Assembly (NCBI RefSeq): GCF_000378125.1
Contig: NZ_KB899241.1
Location: 285,652-349,651 of the forward strand
Length of the DNA stretch: 64,000 nucleotides
Direction of reading: 5' to 3'
DNA from: Rudaea cellulosilytica DSM 22992
Lineage (GTDB): Bacteria > Pseudomonadota > Gammaproteobacteria > Xanthomonadales > Rhodanobacteraceae
The notes under the pieces are model-generated. The model ran no database searches, had not been told where the DNA came from, and was given only the letters and a program-made list of their open reading frames with translations. Each line of letters starts with the position of its first letter. Position 1 is the stretch's first letter. Shown here piece after piece: positions 36,253 through 46,616 of this stretch. Both the position numbers and the translations under genes were made by a program.

Positions 36253-37887
36253 TTGATCGTGGTCGCAGCCGCCATTCAAACCAACGTGGCCAGCCGCTCC
36301 GCCGGCGATTTAGACACGATCACGCGCGAATTCCATTTCTTCAATCTTTTCCGCGTGCTCGAGGCGGTCATCATCGTCGCCTTGATGTTCAGCCCGTATG
36401 CGGTCGAGTGGGTCAGCCTCGTGCACCCGCTGCTCGGGCGCGGCACTGCAATCTGCTACCTGATCTTCGCCCTGTTCGTGGCCGCATTCGCTTCGCGCGA
36501 ACCGCGCCACTACCGGATCTGGCTCGACCTGTCGCTGGCCGTCGACATCTTCGCTTGCGCGCTGGCGATGTTCTCGATCCGCAACCAGTTCATCAGCCTA
36601 GCCTTGCTGTTGCTGGTCAATGTCGGCGGCGCCGCCACCTTGTTGCCGCGCCGCATCTCGTTCTTCTTCGCCGCGCTGGCGACATTCGGTGTGTTCGGCC
36701 AGAACGTCGTCGGCAACCTGCTCAACGGCGATCACCGCGAAGCGCTCGAAGCCGGCATCTGCGGCCTCGCCTACTTCTCGGTGACCGGCTTGTGTCTGTT
36801 CCTAGGCCGGCGCATGCGCGCCTCGGAAGCCCTGGCGAGCCGGCGCGGCAGCGACTTGCGCAATCTCGCCCAGATCAACGAGCTGATCATCCGGCGCATG
36901 AAAACCGGCGTCCTCGTCGTCGACAGCGACAACATCGTGCACCGCTGGAACGAGGCCGCGGCGGCGCTGATCGGCAATCCGACCGATGGCCACAACGACC
37001 TGGGCCGCATCGCGCCGGAGCTGTCGCGCCGGCTCTATCACTGGCGCACCTCGCGCAAGATCGACAATACCGCGATCTCGTTCGCCGAAGGCGCTCCGGA
37101 AGTGATCCCGCGGTTCACGCGCATGGCTGCGAACGACGATGAGAACGTGCTCGTCTTCCTCGACGACACCTCGCTCGTCTCGCGCCGCGCCGAGCAGCTC
37201 ACGCTCGCTTCGATGGGTCGGCTGGCAGCCTCGATCGCGCACGAGATCCGCAATCCGCTCGCCGCAATCAGCTATTCGGCGCAGCTGCTCGCCGAGTCCG
37301 AAGCGCTCGACACCGCCGACCAGCGCATGATCGAGATCATCCGCAACCACGCCGGACGCGTCAACGAGATCGTCGAGAACATTCTCCACCTCGCCCGACG
37401 CGAGCGCTCGATGCCTGAGAGCATCGATCTGGTCGCCTGGGCCGAGCGTTTCATCGTCGACTTCAAGGCCACGCTCGACATCGGCGCGAACACGCTCGCG
37501 TGCAAGCCACAGAAGGCCAGCGTAGAGACGCTGGTCGATCCGAAACAACTGCACCAGGTCGTGTGGAATCTTGTGCAGAACGCGCAGCGTTACGGCCATC
37601 TCCCGGGCGAACCGGCACGGATCAACCTGATCGTGCGCCAGGCCGGCGAGAATGGACTGCCGATCCTCGACGTCGTCGACCGCGGACCGGGCATTCCGGC
37701 CAAGGTCGCCGCGCAGATCTTCGAGCCGTTCTTCACCACACACGAACTCGGCACCGGCCTCGGCCTCTATCTCGCGCGCGAGATGTGCATAGCCAATCTT
37801 GCCTCGCTCGACTATCTTCCGATTGCCGGCGGCGGCAGTTGCTTCCGCATCACCTTCCCGCCGCCACCGTCACCGTCGCTCGCCTGA
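36253..37887 (+). CDS. pilS: Type IV pilus sensor kinase PilS
   Basis: A 544-residue kinase. Six hydrophobic segments occupy about residues 30-195, as in PilS, followed by a PAS-like region ([26 protein letters not shown]), the phosphoacceptor [19 protein letters not shown] (His330) and the ATPase domain ([30 protein letters not shown]). The frame stays open to 36103, but a clear AAGGAG at 36243-36248 points to TTG 36253 (4-base spacing) or GTG 36259 (10-base spacing) as the start. pilR follows 51 bases later. Confidence 0.9.
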   Translation: MIVVAAAIQTNVASRSAGDLDTITREFHFFNLFRVLEAVIIVALMFSPYAVEWVSLVHPLLGRGTAICYLIFALFVAAFASREPRHYRIWLDLSLAVDIFACALAMFSIRNQFISLALLLLVNVGGAATLLPRRISFFFAALATFGVFGQNVVGNLLNGDHREALEAGICGLAYFSVTGLCLFLGRRMRASEALASRRGSDLRNLAQINELIIRRMKTGVLVVDSDNIVHRWNEAAAALIGNPTDGHNDLGRIAPELSRRLYHWRTSRKIDNTAISFAEGAPEVIPRFTRMAANDDENVLVFLDDTSLVSRRAEQLTLASMGRLAASIAHEIRNPLAAISYSAQLLAESEALDTADQRMIEIIRNHAGRVNEIVENILHLARRERSMPESIDLVAWAERFIVDFKATLDIGANTLACKPQKASVETLVDPKQLHQVVWNLVQNAQRYGHLPGEPARINLIVRQAGENGLPILDVVDRGPGIPAKVAAQIFEPFFTTHELGTGLGLYLAREMCIANLASLDYLPIAGGGSCFRITFPPPPSPSLA

Positions 37888-37938
37888 GCGCAAAGACACA
37901 GCGAACCGCGGCACAACCTTAGCAAAGCGATCTGCCTG

Positions 37939-39324
37939 ATGAGCCAACCCGCAGCACTCATAGTCGACGACGAACGCGATATCCGCGAACTGCTGGCGAT
38001 CACGCTCGGCCGCATGGGGCTGAGCGTGGACACCGCCGCCGACATCGCCCAAGCGAAGGCCAGGCTCGCCGATACGCGCTATTCGCTCTGCTTCACCGAC
38101 ATGATGCTGCCGGACGGCTCTGGCCTCGAGATCATCGAGTGGATCGCCGCGCAGTACCCGCAAACGCCGGTGGCGATGATCACCGCGCACGGCAATATCG
38201 ATGCGGCGGTAACGGCGCTCAAGGCCGGCGCCTTCGACTTCGTCTCCAAACCGGTCGACATCTCGGTGCTGCGCCGCCTGGTCCAGGCCGCGCTCAAGCT
38301 AGCCGAGGAGAAAGCCGCCGACGCGCCGAAGACCGACGCCTCGCGCTTGCTCGGCGACTCGCCGGCGATGATCCAGTTGCGCGCGACGATCGGCAAGCTC
38401 GCACGCAGCCAGGCACCGGTCTACATCTCCGGCGAATCCGGCGTCGGCAAGGAGCTCGTCGCACGCTTGATCCACGAACAGGGGCCGCGCACCGCGGCGC
38501 CATTCGTGCCGGTCAACTGCGGCGCGATCCCGGCCGAGCTCATGGAAAGCGAGTTCTTCGGCCACATGAAGGGCAGCTTCACCGGCGCGGGTGCGGACAA
38601 GACCGGCCTGTTCCAGGCCGCTGCCGGCGGCACCCTGTTCCTCGACGAGGTTGCCGACCTGCCCGTGCACATGCAGGTGAAGCTGCTGCGCGTGATCCAG
38701 GAAAAGGCAGTGCGCCCGATCGGCGGCCGCGCCGAACTGCCGATCGACGTGCGCATCCTCTGCGCCACGCACAAGGATCTCGGCCGTCTCGTCGAAGCGG
38801 GCCAATTCCGCCAGGACCTCTACTACCGCATCAATGTGATCGAGCTGCGCGTGCCGCCGTTGCGCGAGCGCCGCGAGGACGTGCCCCGGCTCGCCGGCCG
38901 CATTCTCGAGCGGCTCGCGAAAGGCTCGGGCCAGCCGCCGGTGCGGCTCAGCCCCGAGGCGCTCGATGCGCTGCTGCGCTATTCCTTTCCGGGCAACGTG
39001 CGCGAACTCGAGAACGTGCTCGAACGCGCCGTCGCGCTGTGCGAGAACAACCTGATCGTGGCCGACGACCTGCAGCTCTCGGCACGCGCACGCGCGCCGG
39101 CATCCACGGGCACGGCGACGCCATTCTCCGCGCCGGAGGAAGAAGACGATCTCGATGACCTGAGCGCGGAGGTCGGGCTCGGCAGCTACATCTCCAATCT
39201 CGAGCGCGAAGCGATCATGAAGGCGCTACAGGAGACGCGCTACAACAAGACCGCCGCGGCGAAGAAGCTCGGCATCACCTTCCGCGCGATGCGTTACAAG
39301 CTGAAGAAGCTCGGCATCGATTGA
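37939..39324 (+). CDS. pilR: Type IV pilus response regulator PilR (sigma-54 activator)
   Basis: A 461-residue NtrC-type regulator. The receiver holds Asp54 (CFTDMMLPDG). The AAA+ domain has GESGVGKELVARLIH, the GSFTGA sigma-54 loop and LFLDEVADLP. An acidic linker (EEEDDLDDL) leads to the Fis-type helix-turn-helix (YNKTAAAKKLGITFRAMRYKLKKLG). In related bacteria PilS/PilR controls pilin transcription. The next gene starts 16 bases later. Confidence 0.93.
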   Translation: MSQPAALIVDDERDIRELLAITLGRMGLSVDTAADIAQAKARLADTRYSLCFTDMMLPDGSGLEIIEWIAAQYPQTPVAMITAHGNIDAAVTALKAGAFDFVSKPVDISVLRRLVQAALKLAEEKAADAPKTDASRLLGDSPAMIQLRATIGKLARSQAPVYISGESGVGKELVARLIHEQGPRTAAPFVPVNCGAIPAELMESEFFGHMKGSFTGAGADKTGLFQAAAGGTLFLDEVADLPVHMQVKLLRVIQEKAVRPIGGRAELPIDVRILCATHKDLGRLVEAGQFRQDLYYRINVIELRVPPLRERREDVPRLAGRILERLAKGSGQPPVRLSPEALDALLRYSFPGNVRELENVLERAVALCENNLIVADDLQLSARARAPASTGTATPFSAPEEEDDLDDLSAEVGLGSYISNLEREAIMKALQETRYNKTAAAKKLGITFRAMRYKLKKLGID

Positions 39325-39340
39325 GGGAACCGAGGAACCC

Positions 39341-41572
39341 ATGAGCTCGGACTCCACCCGGGCGGCAGCCGAGCAGCTCCGACTCGGCGCTGCTCGACAG
39401 CAAGCCGGCCAACTTGCTGCGGCGCTGAATCATTTTCGTCGCGCGACCAGACTCGACGCATCCAACCCCCAGGCCTGGTACTCCCTCGGCTTGGGCGAAT
39501 TGCTGTCCGGCAACCATCAAGACGCAGCGGAATGTTTCCGCAACTGCGTGGAACGCAATCCGAGCGCTGCGGAGGCCTACAACAACCTGGGTGTTGCGTT
39601 GCGTCGGCTGGGCAATCATGCCGACGCCATCGCAGCGTTCCGTTCCGCGATGGCTGCGCGCGAAAAATACGCCAACGCGGCCTTCAATCTCGGCTTGAGC
39701 CTGGAAACGACGGGCGCCCTGGCCGAAGCAGAAGCAGCCTATCGGCAGGCGACGGCCTGGAATGGTGGCGATTTCAACGCCGCCAACGCATTGGGCAATC
39801 TGCTCCTGCGCACGAAGCGCGCGGAACAGGCACTGCCCTTTCTCAAATCCGCACGACAACTGCGTCCCGACAGCGCGCGCAGCAACGGCGTGCTGGCGAT
39901 GGCGCTGCTCGAACTGAACCGCCCAAGGGAAGCGCTGGGCTACGTACGCACGGCGACAACAATCGAAACGGACGATGCTCACTGGTGGGCCACGCTCGGC
40001 AGAATCCAGCGCCTTCTGCATGAGGTGGAGCCGGCCATCGATGCGCTGCGTCGCGCCGTGGCGTTGAACCCGCAGGACTGGGTTTCGCGCTGTGAACTCG
40101 GCCTCGCCCTCGCCGAAGCGGGCGAAGTGCACGAAGCGCGCGAGATTCTCGCCAGCACGCAAGGCGGCGCGCATGTCGCCGAACGCCTGCGCTGGACGAT
40201 GCTGCTTTCCTTGCCCTCGGTCTACGCCGACGAGGCCGAAGTGGATGCCGAGCGCTCGCGCTTCGTGCGTGGGCTCGAAGAAATCGCCGCGAACTTGCGC
40301 TTGGAGACGGCGCAGGAGCGCGAGTACGCGTTCACCGCGGTATGCGGCATCACCCTGTTCAACCTCGACTATCAGGCGCGCGACAACACCGCATCGCATT
40401 TGCGCTTCGGCGAAGTGGTCGAAAAGGTCATGGCTGCGGTCGCGGCGGAGCGCCTTCCATCGCCGTCTGCACCTGCACGGGGGCGCTCGGATCGCATCCG
40501 CATCGGCGTGGTCAGCAATCATCTGATGCACCACACGGTCTCGCGCTATTTCCGCAAGCTGCTGACCGGTCTGGACCCGGCGCGCTTCGAACTGCACGTC
40601 TGGTACGGAGGCGAGGCAGAGGACTTCAGCACCGCGGAAATCGTCCGCCAGGCGAAGACGTTCAACCGCAGCCACGAAGACCCGCTGCGAACCGCCGCTG
40701 AAATCCGTGCCGCGCAACTGGACGCGTTGATCTACCCCGAAATCGGCATGGACCCGTATCACAGCGCATTGGGTGCGTTGCGCCTGGCCCCGGTGCAATG
40801 CGTGCTCTACGGCCACCCTGTCACCAGCGGCCTCGCCAGCATCGACTACTTTCTCGGCGCGGACGCACTCGAGCCCGCGAACGCGCAGGAACACTATCGG
40901 GAAACTCTGGTCCGACTGCCCGGCCTCGGCACGATACCGGAACGCCCCCCGGCGCCAAGCGACGGCAGTTGGCTCGACGCACATTCGCACGGCGCTCCGA
41001 TCGCACTATGCCTGCAGAATCACCTCAAGTTGCCGCCGTCGTTCGATACGACGCTCGTGCGCATCGTTCAACGATGCGGTGCGCGCCTCGGCTTCTTCGT
41101 GCGCAATACCGGTGTCGGCCAGCGCTTTCGCCGGCGCATCGAGAATGCATTTCGCGCACACGGACTTGATCCGGAGCAACATCTGACGTTCCTGCCGGCA
41201 CGCAACCACGAGGAATATCTCGGCGCCATCGCGCGTGCGAACCTGATCCTCGATACGCCTGGATTCTCCGGCGGCGCGACCAGCCTCGACGCGTTCAGCG
41301 TCGGTGCGCCGGTGCTGACCTGGCAAGGCACCATGGCACGCGGCCGCCAGACCGCCGGCATGCTCGCGCTCATGGGTGTCGACGGCCTGGTCGCCACGGA
41401 CGAGGACGATTACGTCGACAAAGCGGTCACGCTCATCACCGATGCCGCGCTGCGCGCAGCGCTGCACGCGCGCATCCTGGAACGTAATGGCGTGCTGTTC
41501 GAAGGCGCCGGTGTCATCGCCGCCCTCGAGAATTTCCTCGATGCGGCGACGCGGCGAGCTTCGACCAGCTAG
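39341..41572 (+). CDS. TPR protein with O-GlcNAc-transferase-like (GT41) domain
   Basis: A 743-residue cytoplasmic protein. Residues 1-290 hold about seven tetratricopeptide repeats (e.g. NPQAWYSLGLGELLSGNHQDAAECF, NPSAAEAYNNLGVALRRLGNHADA). The C-terminal half matches the GT41/SPINDLY family: IRIGVVSNHLMHHTVSRYF, VLYGHPVTSGLASIDYFLGAD, and GGATSLDAFSVGAPVLTWQG with RQTAGMLALMG, the nucleotide-sugar site. Such enzymes glycosylate Ser or Thr of proteins. Its position 16 bases after pilR suggests a link to pili or another surface protein, but the target is unknown. Its stop overlaps the convergent lipoprotein gene. Confidence 0.85.
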   Translation: MSSDSTRAAAEQLRLGAARQQAGQLAAALNHFRRATRLDASNPQAWYSLGLGELLSGNHQDAAECFRNCVERNPSAAEAYNNLGVALRRLGNHADAIAAFRSAMAAREKYANAAFNLGLSLETTGALAEAEAAYRQATAWNGGDFNAANALGNLLLRTKRAEQALPFLKSARQLRPDSARSNGVLAMALLELNRPREALGYVRTATTIETDDAHWWATLGRIQRLLHEVEPAIDALRRAVALNPQDWVSRCELGLALAEAGEVHEAREILASTQGGAHVAERLRWTMLLSLPSVYADEAEVDAERSRFVRGLEEIAANLRLETAQEREYAFTAVCGITLFNLDYQARDNTASHLRFGEVVEKVMAAVAAERLPSPSAPARGRSDRIRIGVVSNHLMHHTVSRYFRKLLTGLDPARFELHVWYGGEAEDFSTAEIVRQAKTFNRSHEDPLRTAAEIRAAQLDALIYPEIGMDPYHSALGALRLAPVQCVLYGHPVTSGLASIDYFLGADALEPANAQEHYRETLVRLPGLGTIPERPPAPSDGSWLDAHSHGAPIALCLQNHLKLPPSFDTTLVRIVQRCGARLGFFVRNTGVGQRFRRRIENAFRAHGLDPEQHLTFLPARNHEEYLGAIARANLILDTPGFSGGATSLDAFSVGAPVLTWQGTMARGRQTAGMLALMGVDGLVATDEDDYVDKAVTLITDAALRAALHARILERNGVLFEGAGVIAALENFLDAATRRASTS

Positions 41573-43131
41573 CGCGGCAGATCGAGCGCCTGGGTCAGAT
41601 CGCCCATGGGCGCCGCGCCATTCATCTTCAGCGCCGTATCGCGTTGTTCGATGCCAGGCAATGGCTTGATGCCGAAGCGATGGTTGATCAGGCGCTGGAT
41701 CGAACCGGTGTCGTATTGCGTGTGATCGACCTGACCACGCCTGGAGAACGGCGAAATCACGATCGTCGGAATGCGCAGGCCCGGTCCCCAGCGATCGCCC
41801 TTCGGCGGCGCGACGTGGTCCCACCAGCCGCCGTTTTCGTCGTAGGTGACGATGACGACCATGTTCTTCCACTGCGGGCTTTTCTCCAGGTGCGCGATCA
41901 CCTCGGCGATATGCGCATCGCCGGCGCTGATGGTCGCGTAGCCCGCGTGCTGGTTGAGATTGCCCTGCGGCTTGTAGAACGTCACCTGCGGCAACCTGCC
42001 GGCGTCGATATCAGCGAGGAACTTCGCGCCGTCCATGCCGCCATCGCGCAGATGCTCGGCGCGCGCGGGCGTGCCGGGCGCATAGTTTGCGTAGTAGTTG
42101 AACGGCTGGTGGTGATACTGGAACGCGATGCGCGACAGCTCCTTGCTTTCATCGAGGGCAACCTGCCATGCCCCCGAATACCACGCCCAACTCACGCTTG
42201 CCGCGCTGAGCCGGTCGCCGATCGTCTCCGCGACCTGCGGGCTCAGCGTATTGCGCTTGTCCGCATCGGCGTAGCGCGCATCGCCGCCCTTGGCCGCGGT
42301 GTTGCCCGAAGGCTGATATGGCGGCTGCATCGTATTCACCGCGTAATAGTCGGGCGTGAGCGTGCCGTAGCGTACGTACTTGGGCGGCCCATCGAGTGCG
42401 GATGCGGGATTCTTCGGGTCGAGCGTCAGGCTGACGCCGTCGGCGTTGACCACGGAAACATTGCTCTCGTAGGTTTTCGGATCGGCTTTGGTCTTGAAAT
42501 CGAACGGTGCGCAGGCGCAGATCAGATACTGATGGTTGAGGAACGACGAGCCGAACGCGCCGTGGAAGAAGTTGTCGGCCAGAGTATACTTTTGCGCAAC
42601 TCCCCACAGCGTCATCTTCGAACCGTCGAAATGACCCATGGTCTCGCCGCCGGCATCGCTGTAGGCGGCGAACATGTCGTTCTTGCCGCCATTGATCTGC
42701 ATCTGCTCGTTGTAGAACGCGTGGATCAGATCATGCAGCTGGTAGTCGAGGCCGATGCCGTAGCCGTTCACATCATCGAGCGCATACGGACGATTGGGAT
42801 GGCCGCGCGTCGCCTCGGTCGGAATCTGTTTGGGATCGGATGCGGTCGTGAGCGCATTCGGCACCGGCGGCAATTCCTTGAGGACGCTGCCGTCACGATC
42901 GCGCTGCAGGTACTGCTCGGGCTTGAGGTTCTGCAGGCCGTTCGCGCCGGGAAACATGCCGTAGAGCTGGTCGAACGACCGGTTTTCGGCATAGATGACG
43001 ACGATGGTCTGGATCGCGTCGAGCTTGGCTTCGCGCCCCGTAGCGCCAGGCTTGCGTGCAGTCGGCGGGGACTGACAGGCAACCAGTAAAGCGGCGGTGA
43101 CGATCAGAGCGATCGGGCGAAGACGGAGCAT
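41569..43131 (-). CDS. Phospholipase C/acid phosphatase-like lipoprotein
   Basis: A 520-residue protein. The N-terminus has a lipobox (LLVACQ), so it is probably a lipoprotein. It belongs to the phosphoesterase family of bacterial phospholipase C and AcpA acid phosphatase, shown by VIYAENRSFDQLYGMFPGANGL near the start and VIVTYDENGGWWDHVAPPKGDRWGPG with IPTIVISPFSRRG near the end. It should hydrolyse phosphate esters at the cell surface. The ATG at 43131 is preferred to 43143 because GGTGA sits at a workable distance. It is divergent from the di-haem peroxidase gene. Confidence 0.86.
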   Translation of the reverse strand: MLRLRPIALIVTAALLVACQSPPTARKPGATGREAKLDAIQTIVVIYAENRSFDQLYGMFPGANGLQNLKPEQYLQRDRDGSVLKELPPVPNALTTASDPKQIPTEATRGHPNRPYALDDVNGYGIGLDYQLHDLIHAFYNEQMQINGGKNDMFAAYSDAGGETMGHFDGSKMTLWGVAQKYTLADNFFHGAFGSSFLNHQYLICACAPFDFKTKADPKTYESNVSVVNADGVSLTLDPKNPASALDGPPKYVRYGTLTPDYYAVNTMQPPYQPSGNTAAKGGDARYADADKRNTLSPQVAETIGDRLSAASVSWAWYSGAWQVALDESKELSRIAFQYHHQPFNYYANYAPGTPARAEHLRDGGMDGAKFLADIDAGRLPQVTFYKPQGNLNQHAGYATISAGDAHIAEVIAHLEKSPQWKNMVVIVTYDENGGWWDHVAPPKGDRWGPGLRIPTIVISPFSRRGQVDHTQYDTGSIQRLINHRFGIKPLPGIEQRDTALKMNGAAPMGDLTQALDLPR

Positions 43132-43174
43132 GCGAGTCACCATTCCAGGCAAGACATTGAGGCAGAATGGTCGC

Positions 43175-44458
43175 ATGCGCCGCAGCCTTTGTGTACTTCT
43201 TGTGACAGCTTGCCAGCTCCTTATGCCGGTACTCGTCGCGGCGACGGAAACCGCGTCGTACGCGCAGGCACGCGAGCGTACCGCGCAATTGCGCCAGGCG
43301 GGACGGGAAATTTTCTCCGACCCGGCCTTCTCGGCCTCGGGCAAACAGTCCTGTGCCAGCTGTCACGCTCCGGCACGCCGCTACAACCCGCCGAACGCGC
43401 GCGACGTGCAGATGGGCGGACCCAAGCTGCGCGACCAGGGCCTGCGCGCGCCGCCGACGCTGACCTATCTCGACCGCATACCGCCCTACGACAACCACCA
43501 CTACGATTCTGAAGACGAAGCCGATAACTCAGTCGACAACGGTCCCACGGGCGGCCTGACCTGGGATGGCCGCGTCGATACTGGCGCGCAACAGGCGACG
43601 ATTCCGCTGACATCGAAGTTCGAGATGGCGAACACGGTCGCCGGTGTCGCCGCGGCCGCGCGTAAGGCGCCGCATGCCGCGCGGCTGCGCGCCGCGCTCG
43701 GTGACGATGCACTGGTCGACGACACGCGCGCGTTCGCCGCCGTCGGGCGCGCGCTGGCCGCGTTCGAGGAAGACTCCGCCGAATTCAGCCCGTATACGAG
43801 CAAGTACGATGCCTTCCTCACCGGGCAGGCATCGTTGAGCGCACAGGAAAAACGCGGCCTGGCCCTGTTCGAGGACGAACGCAAGGGCAACTGCGCGCAA
43901 TGCCACCTGTCGAAGCGCGGACTCGACGGTACGCCGCCGGCACTCTCCGACTACGGCCTGATCGCGCTCGCCGTGCCGCGCAACGCGAACCTCGCGCGCA
44001 ATCGCGATCCCACGTTCTTCGACCTCGGCGCCTGCGGCCCCGAGCGCCACGACAAGGCCGGCCAACGCGAATACTGCGGCCTGTTCCGCACGCCGACGCT
44101 GCGCAACGTCGCTCTGCGCGGTGCTTTTTTCCACAATGGGAAATTCCACGATCTGCGTGAAGTGGTCGAGTTCTATGTCACGCGTGACATCACGCCCGAG
44201 CGCTGGTACGCAAGGGACGCACTTGGAAAAACCTTCGCCTACGACGATCTGCCTGCGCTCTACCACGCCAACATCAACCGCGATCCGCCGTTCGCGGATC
44301 AGCATCGCAACTCGACGCCAGCGCTCAGCCCGCGTGAGATCGATGACGTCGTCGCCTTCATCCGTACCCTGACCGACGGCTATCTGAAGGACAATCCCTA
44401 CCACGGCGAGCGGCGTCGCATGGCAGCCTCGCCAGACGACGCCGTGAAACCGCGTTGA
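43175..44458 (+). CDS. Di-haem cytochrome c peroxidase/MauG family protein
   Basis: A 427-residue protein with a signal peptide (about residues 1-24) and two haem c motifs, CASCH (60-64) and CAQCH (240-244). GLFRTPTLRNVALRGAFFHNGKF is the conserved segment of the family C-terminal haem domain. Members reduce hydrogen peroxide or oxidise a partner protein in the periplasm. A GAGGCAG site precedes the ATG. No dedicated partner gene is beside it. Confidence 0.9.
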   Translation: MRRSLCVLLVTACQLLMPVLVAATETASYAQARERTAQLRQAGREIFSDPAFSASGKQSCASCHAPARRYNPPNARDVQMGGPKLRDQGLRAPPTLTYLDRIPPYDNHHYDSEDEADNSVDNGPTGGLTWDGRVDTGAQQATIPLTSKFEMANTVAGVAAAARKAPHAARLRAALGDDALVDDTRAFAAVGRALAAFEEDSAEFSPYTSKYDAFLTGQASLSAQEKRGLALFEDERKGNCAQCHLSKRGLDGTPPALSDYGLIALAVPRNANLARNRDPTFFDLGACGPERHDKAGQREYCGLFRTPTLRNVALRGAFFHNGKFHDLREVVEFYVTRDITPERWYARDALGKTFAYDDLPALYHANINRDPPFADQHRNSTPALSPREIDDVVAFIRTLTDGYLKDNPYHGERRRMAASPDDAVKPR

Positions 44459-44471
44459 CTTGGCGCTGCGA

Positions 44472-46616
44472 TCAGCTTGCGCTGCCGGTGACCACGATAG
44501 CCTCGAGACGCTTGACCGAGTCCGGGTACGTTGGCGCCACCGAGTTCGCCGGTGCGGCGGGTTCACCTTCGAGACGGAACTGCATCGGCACGAGCACGTC
44601 GCTTTCGACCGGCGCACCGTTGCGCGTTTGCGGGTTGAACTGCCAAGCCTTCAACGCAGCCAGCGCGGGCTCCTTCAAAACGAGTGCCGAGACCGGCACG
44701 GCCTGGTCGACATAGGCATCGGCGACATTGCCGTCGGCATCGATGTGCGCGCGCATGTACAACGCACCGCTGACTTTTGCGGCGATCGCCTCGCGCGGAT
44801 AGACCGGCGGTCGCATCTTGCGATAGCTGACATTGACCTCGCTGACCGGGTCGGGCGGCGGCATCGGATTGCCATCGTCGTCGCGCAACATGAAATCGAC
44901 CGGCACCATCACCGAGCCGCCTGCGGGAACGCCATCCTTGATGCCCGGATTGAAGCGCCACTTCATCGCCGTGGCGATGGCGGCATCGGCGAGTACGCGC
45001 GCGGATTCTTCCGGCTTGACGCTTTCCACTTCCGCCGAAGTCGGCATCCCACGCTCGTCCACGCTCACCTTGAGCATCACCTTGCCGGTTACGCGGTTGC
45101 GCACGGCTTCGGCCGGATATTTCGGCGGATACATGCGCCGATAGCTCAGGTCTTCCGTCGGCGGCGTGTCGGCGATCTTGCGCATCGTGAGGGCAAGCCC
45201 AAGGCCCTGTGCCCAGCCGTCGTTGCCTACGACGACTCCGGGCTCGGCCGGTGACGCGCTGGTGCTCGGCGGATTCGTCGCGGCGCTACCGCCTGTTCCC
45301 ACTCGCACCGCTGCCTGCTTGCCGTCGACCGCGACAAGGCTGGGTTTGCTGATCACGGCGCCGTTGTGCCAAATCGTGCCGTCGAACTCGATCGTGCCAT
45401 CGCCTAGGTCTTTGGCCACACCGTCCAGGTCATAGGTCTCATTGTCGCGGCGAGCCGAGATCCGGAATGTCTCGCCGAACCGGTTGAGAACAGCGAAGCT
45501 CCCGTCCCGCGTATTGACAATGGCATCGCCATCGAAGGTTGTGGTCCAACCGCCGCCCGTTAAGTCGGCGTTTCGCTGATCAGCCTTGGTGGCGAAGATA
45601 CGCACGCCGTCGATGGTCAGCGCGAAATCGGTCTGCACCATCGCCGAAGCCGACGTTTGGTTGGACATCTTCGCCATCGGGGCCTGGGTTGTGGGAGCGC
45701 TGCCCGGCTGCGCTGCCCAGCTCGCGTAACCCGCGCTCGATACCAACGCGACGATCGCGGCACTTGCCAACGCGCGTCGCACACCTGTCATTGCCGGAAA
45801 TTTCAACATCGCAATTCGCTCCTTCAAGGGATGGCTCTGGGGCCAATGGCAACCGGCCGGCAGTCGCAGCTCCTGTCGCGACCTGCCGACCAGTTGCGCC
45901 TTCAACATCGCGTCGGCGTAACACCGGCGCGCTTCCGGAAAACGGGACATCACGGCCGCATCGCAGGCGATTTCCTGATCGAAACGAAAACGCGACGCGG
46001 CGAGATGGAATAGCGGATTGAACCAGTTCAGGCAGCGCAACAGCGCGGCGAGTGCGTTGATCTGCGCGTCGCCGCGCACGAGGTGCGTGCGCTCGTGGGC
46101 GAGCACGAGTTCGCGCTCGCGCGGCGTGTAGCGCGACTCGAAGTCGCTCGGCACGACGATGCGCGGGCGCAAGGCACCGACCAAAGCCGGACAACCATCG
46201 GTCGCCTGCGCACGCAAGGCGCCGTGATTGTCGGCGCTGAGTACGCCGAGGTTCTTCAGGTAGCGACGCTGCTGGCGTGCGAATACAACGACCAGCGCGA
46301 GCGCACCGGCGATCCACAACGCGAGCAGCCACGGCTGCCAGTCGAAGGACACCGCTTGCGCAACCGCGGCCTGCAGTTCGATGGTTTGTGAAGACGACGG
46401 CATGGACGACGCGACCTGCAACGCGGGAATCAACGGCCGAGCGGGGGCCGGCAACAACGTCGCCAGCGCAGCGACTGGCACGAGCAGCCATAACCGGTAC
46501 GCGAATGCGGCACCGAGCCAGCGCCGAGCCGGCACGCGCATGGCCAGCACAACGGCGAGGGCGAGGCCAGCGGCCAGCGCGCCGCGACCGAGGGCTATCA
46601 GCAGATCATGCGTCAT
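44472..46616 (-). CDS. M56 (BlaR1-type) membrane peptidase fused to two TonB domains
   Basis: A 714-residue protein. Membrane segments at about 8-26, 40-58 and 95-112 lead to the M56 zinc motif HERTH (174-178) in a cytoplasmic loop, followed by LLRCLNWFNPLFHLAASRFRFDQEIACD, and a further hydrophobic segment near residue 285. The outer part has a beta region and then two TonB C-terminal domains (about residues 490-570 with YPPKYPAEAVRNRVTGKVMLKV, and 590-690 with RPPVYPREAIAAKVSGALYM). It overlaps the upstream BlaI-type repressor gene by 11 bases, the usual BlaI-BlaR pairing, so it probably senses an envelope signal and cleaves the repressor. Confidence 0.88.
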   Translation of the reverse strand: MTHDLLIALGRGALAAGLALAVVLAMRVPARRWLGAAFAYRLWLLVPVAALATLLPAPARPLIPALQVASSMPSSSQTIELQAAVAQAVSFDWQPWLLALWIAGALALVVVFARQQRRYLKNLGVLSADNHGALRAQATDGCPALVGALRPRIVVPSDFESRYTPRERELVLAHERTHLVRGDAQINALAALLRCLNWFNPLFHLAASRFRFDQEIACDAAVMSRFPEARRCYADAMLKAQLVGRSRQELRLPAGCHWPQSHPLKERIAMLKFPAMTGVRRALASAAIVALVSSAGYASWAAQPGSAPTTQAPMAKMSNQTSASAMVQTDFALTIDGVRIFATKADQRNADLTGGGWTTTFDGDAIVNTRDGSFAVLNRFGETFRISARRDNETYDLDGVAKDLGDGTIEFDGTIWHNGAVISKPSLVAVDGKQAAVRVGTGGSAATNPPSTSASPAEPGVVVGNDGWAQGLGLALTMRKIADTPPTEDLSYRRMYPPKYPAEAVRNRVTGKVMLKVSVDERGMPTSAEVESVKPEESARVLADAAIATAMKWRFNPGIKDGVPAGGSVMVPVDFMLRDDDGNPMPPPDPVSEVNVSYRKMRPPVYPREAIAAKVSGALYMRAHIDADGNVADAYVDQAVPVSALVLKEPALAALKAWQFNPQTRNGAPVESDVLVPMQFRLEGEPAAPANSVAPTYPDSVKRLEAIVVTGSAS

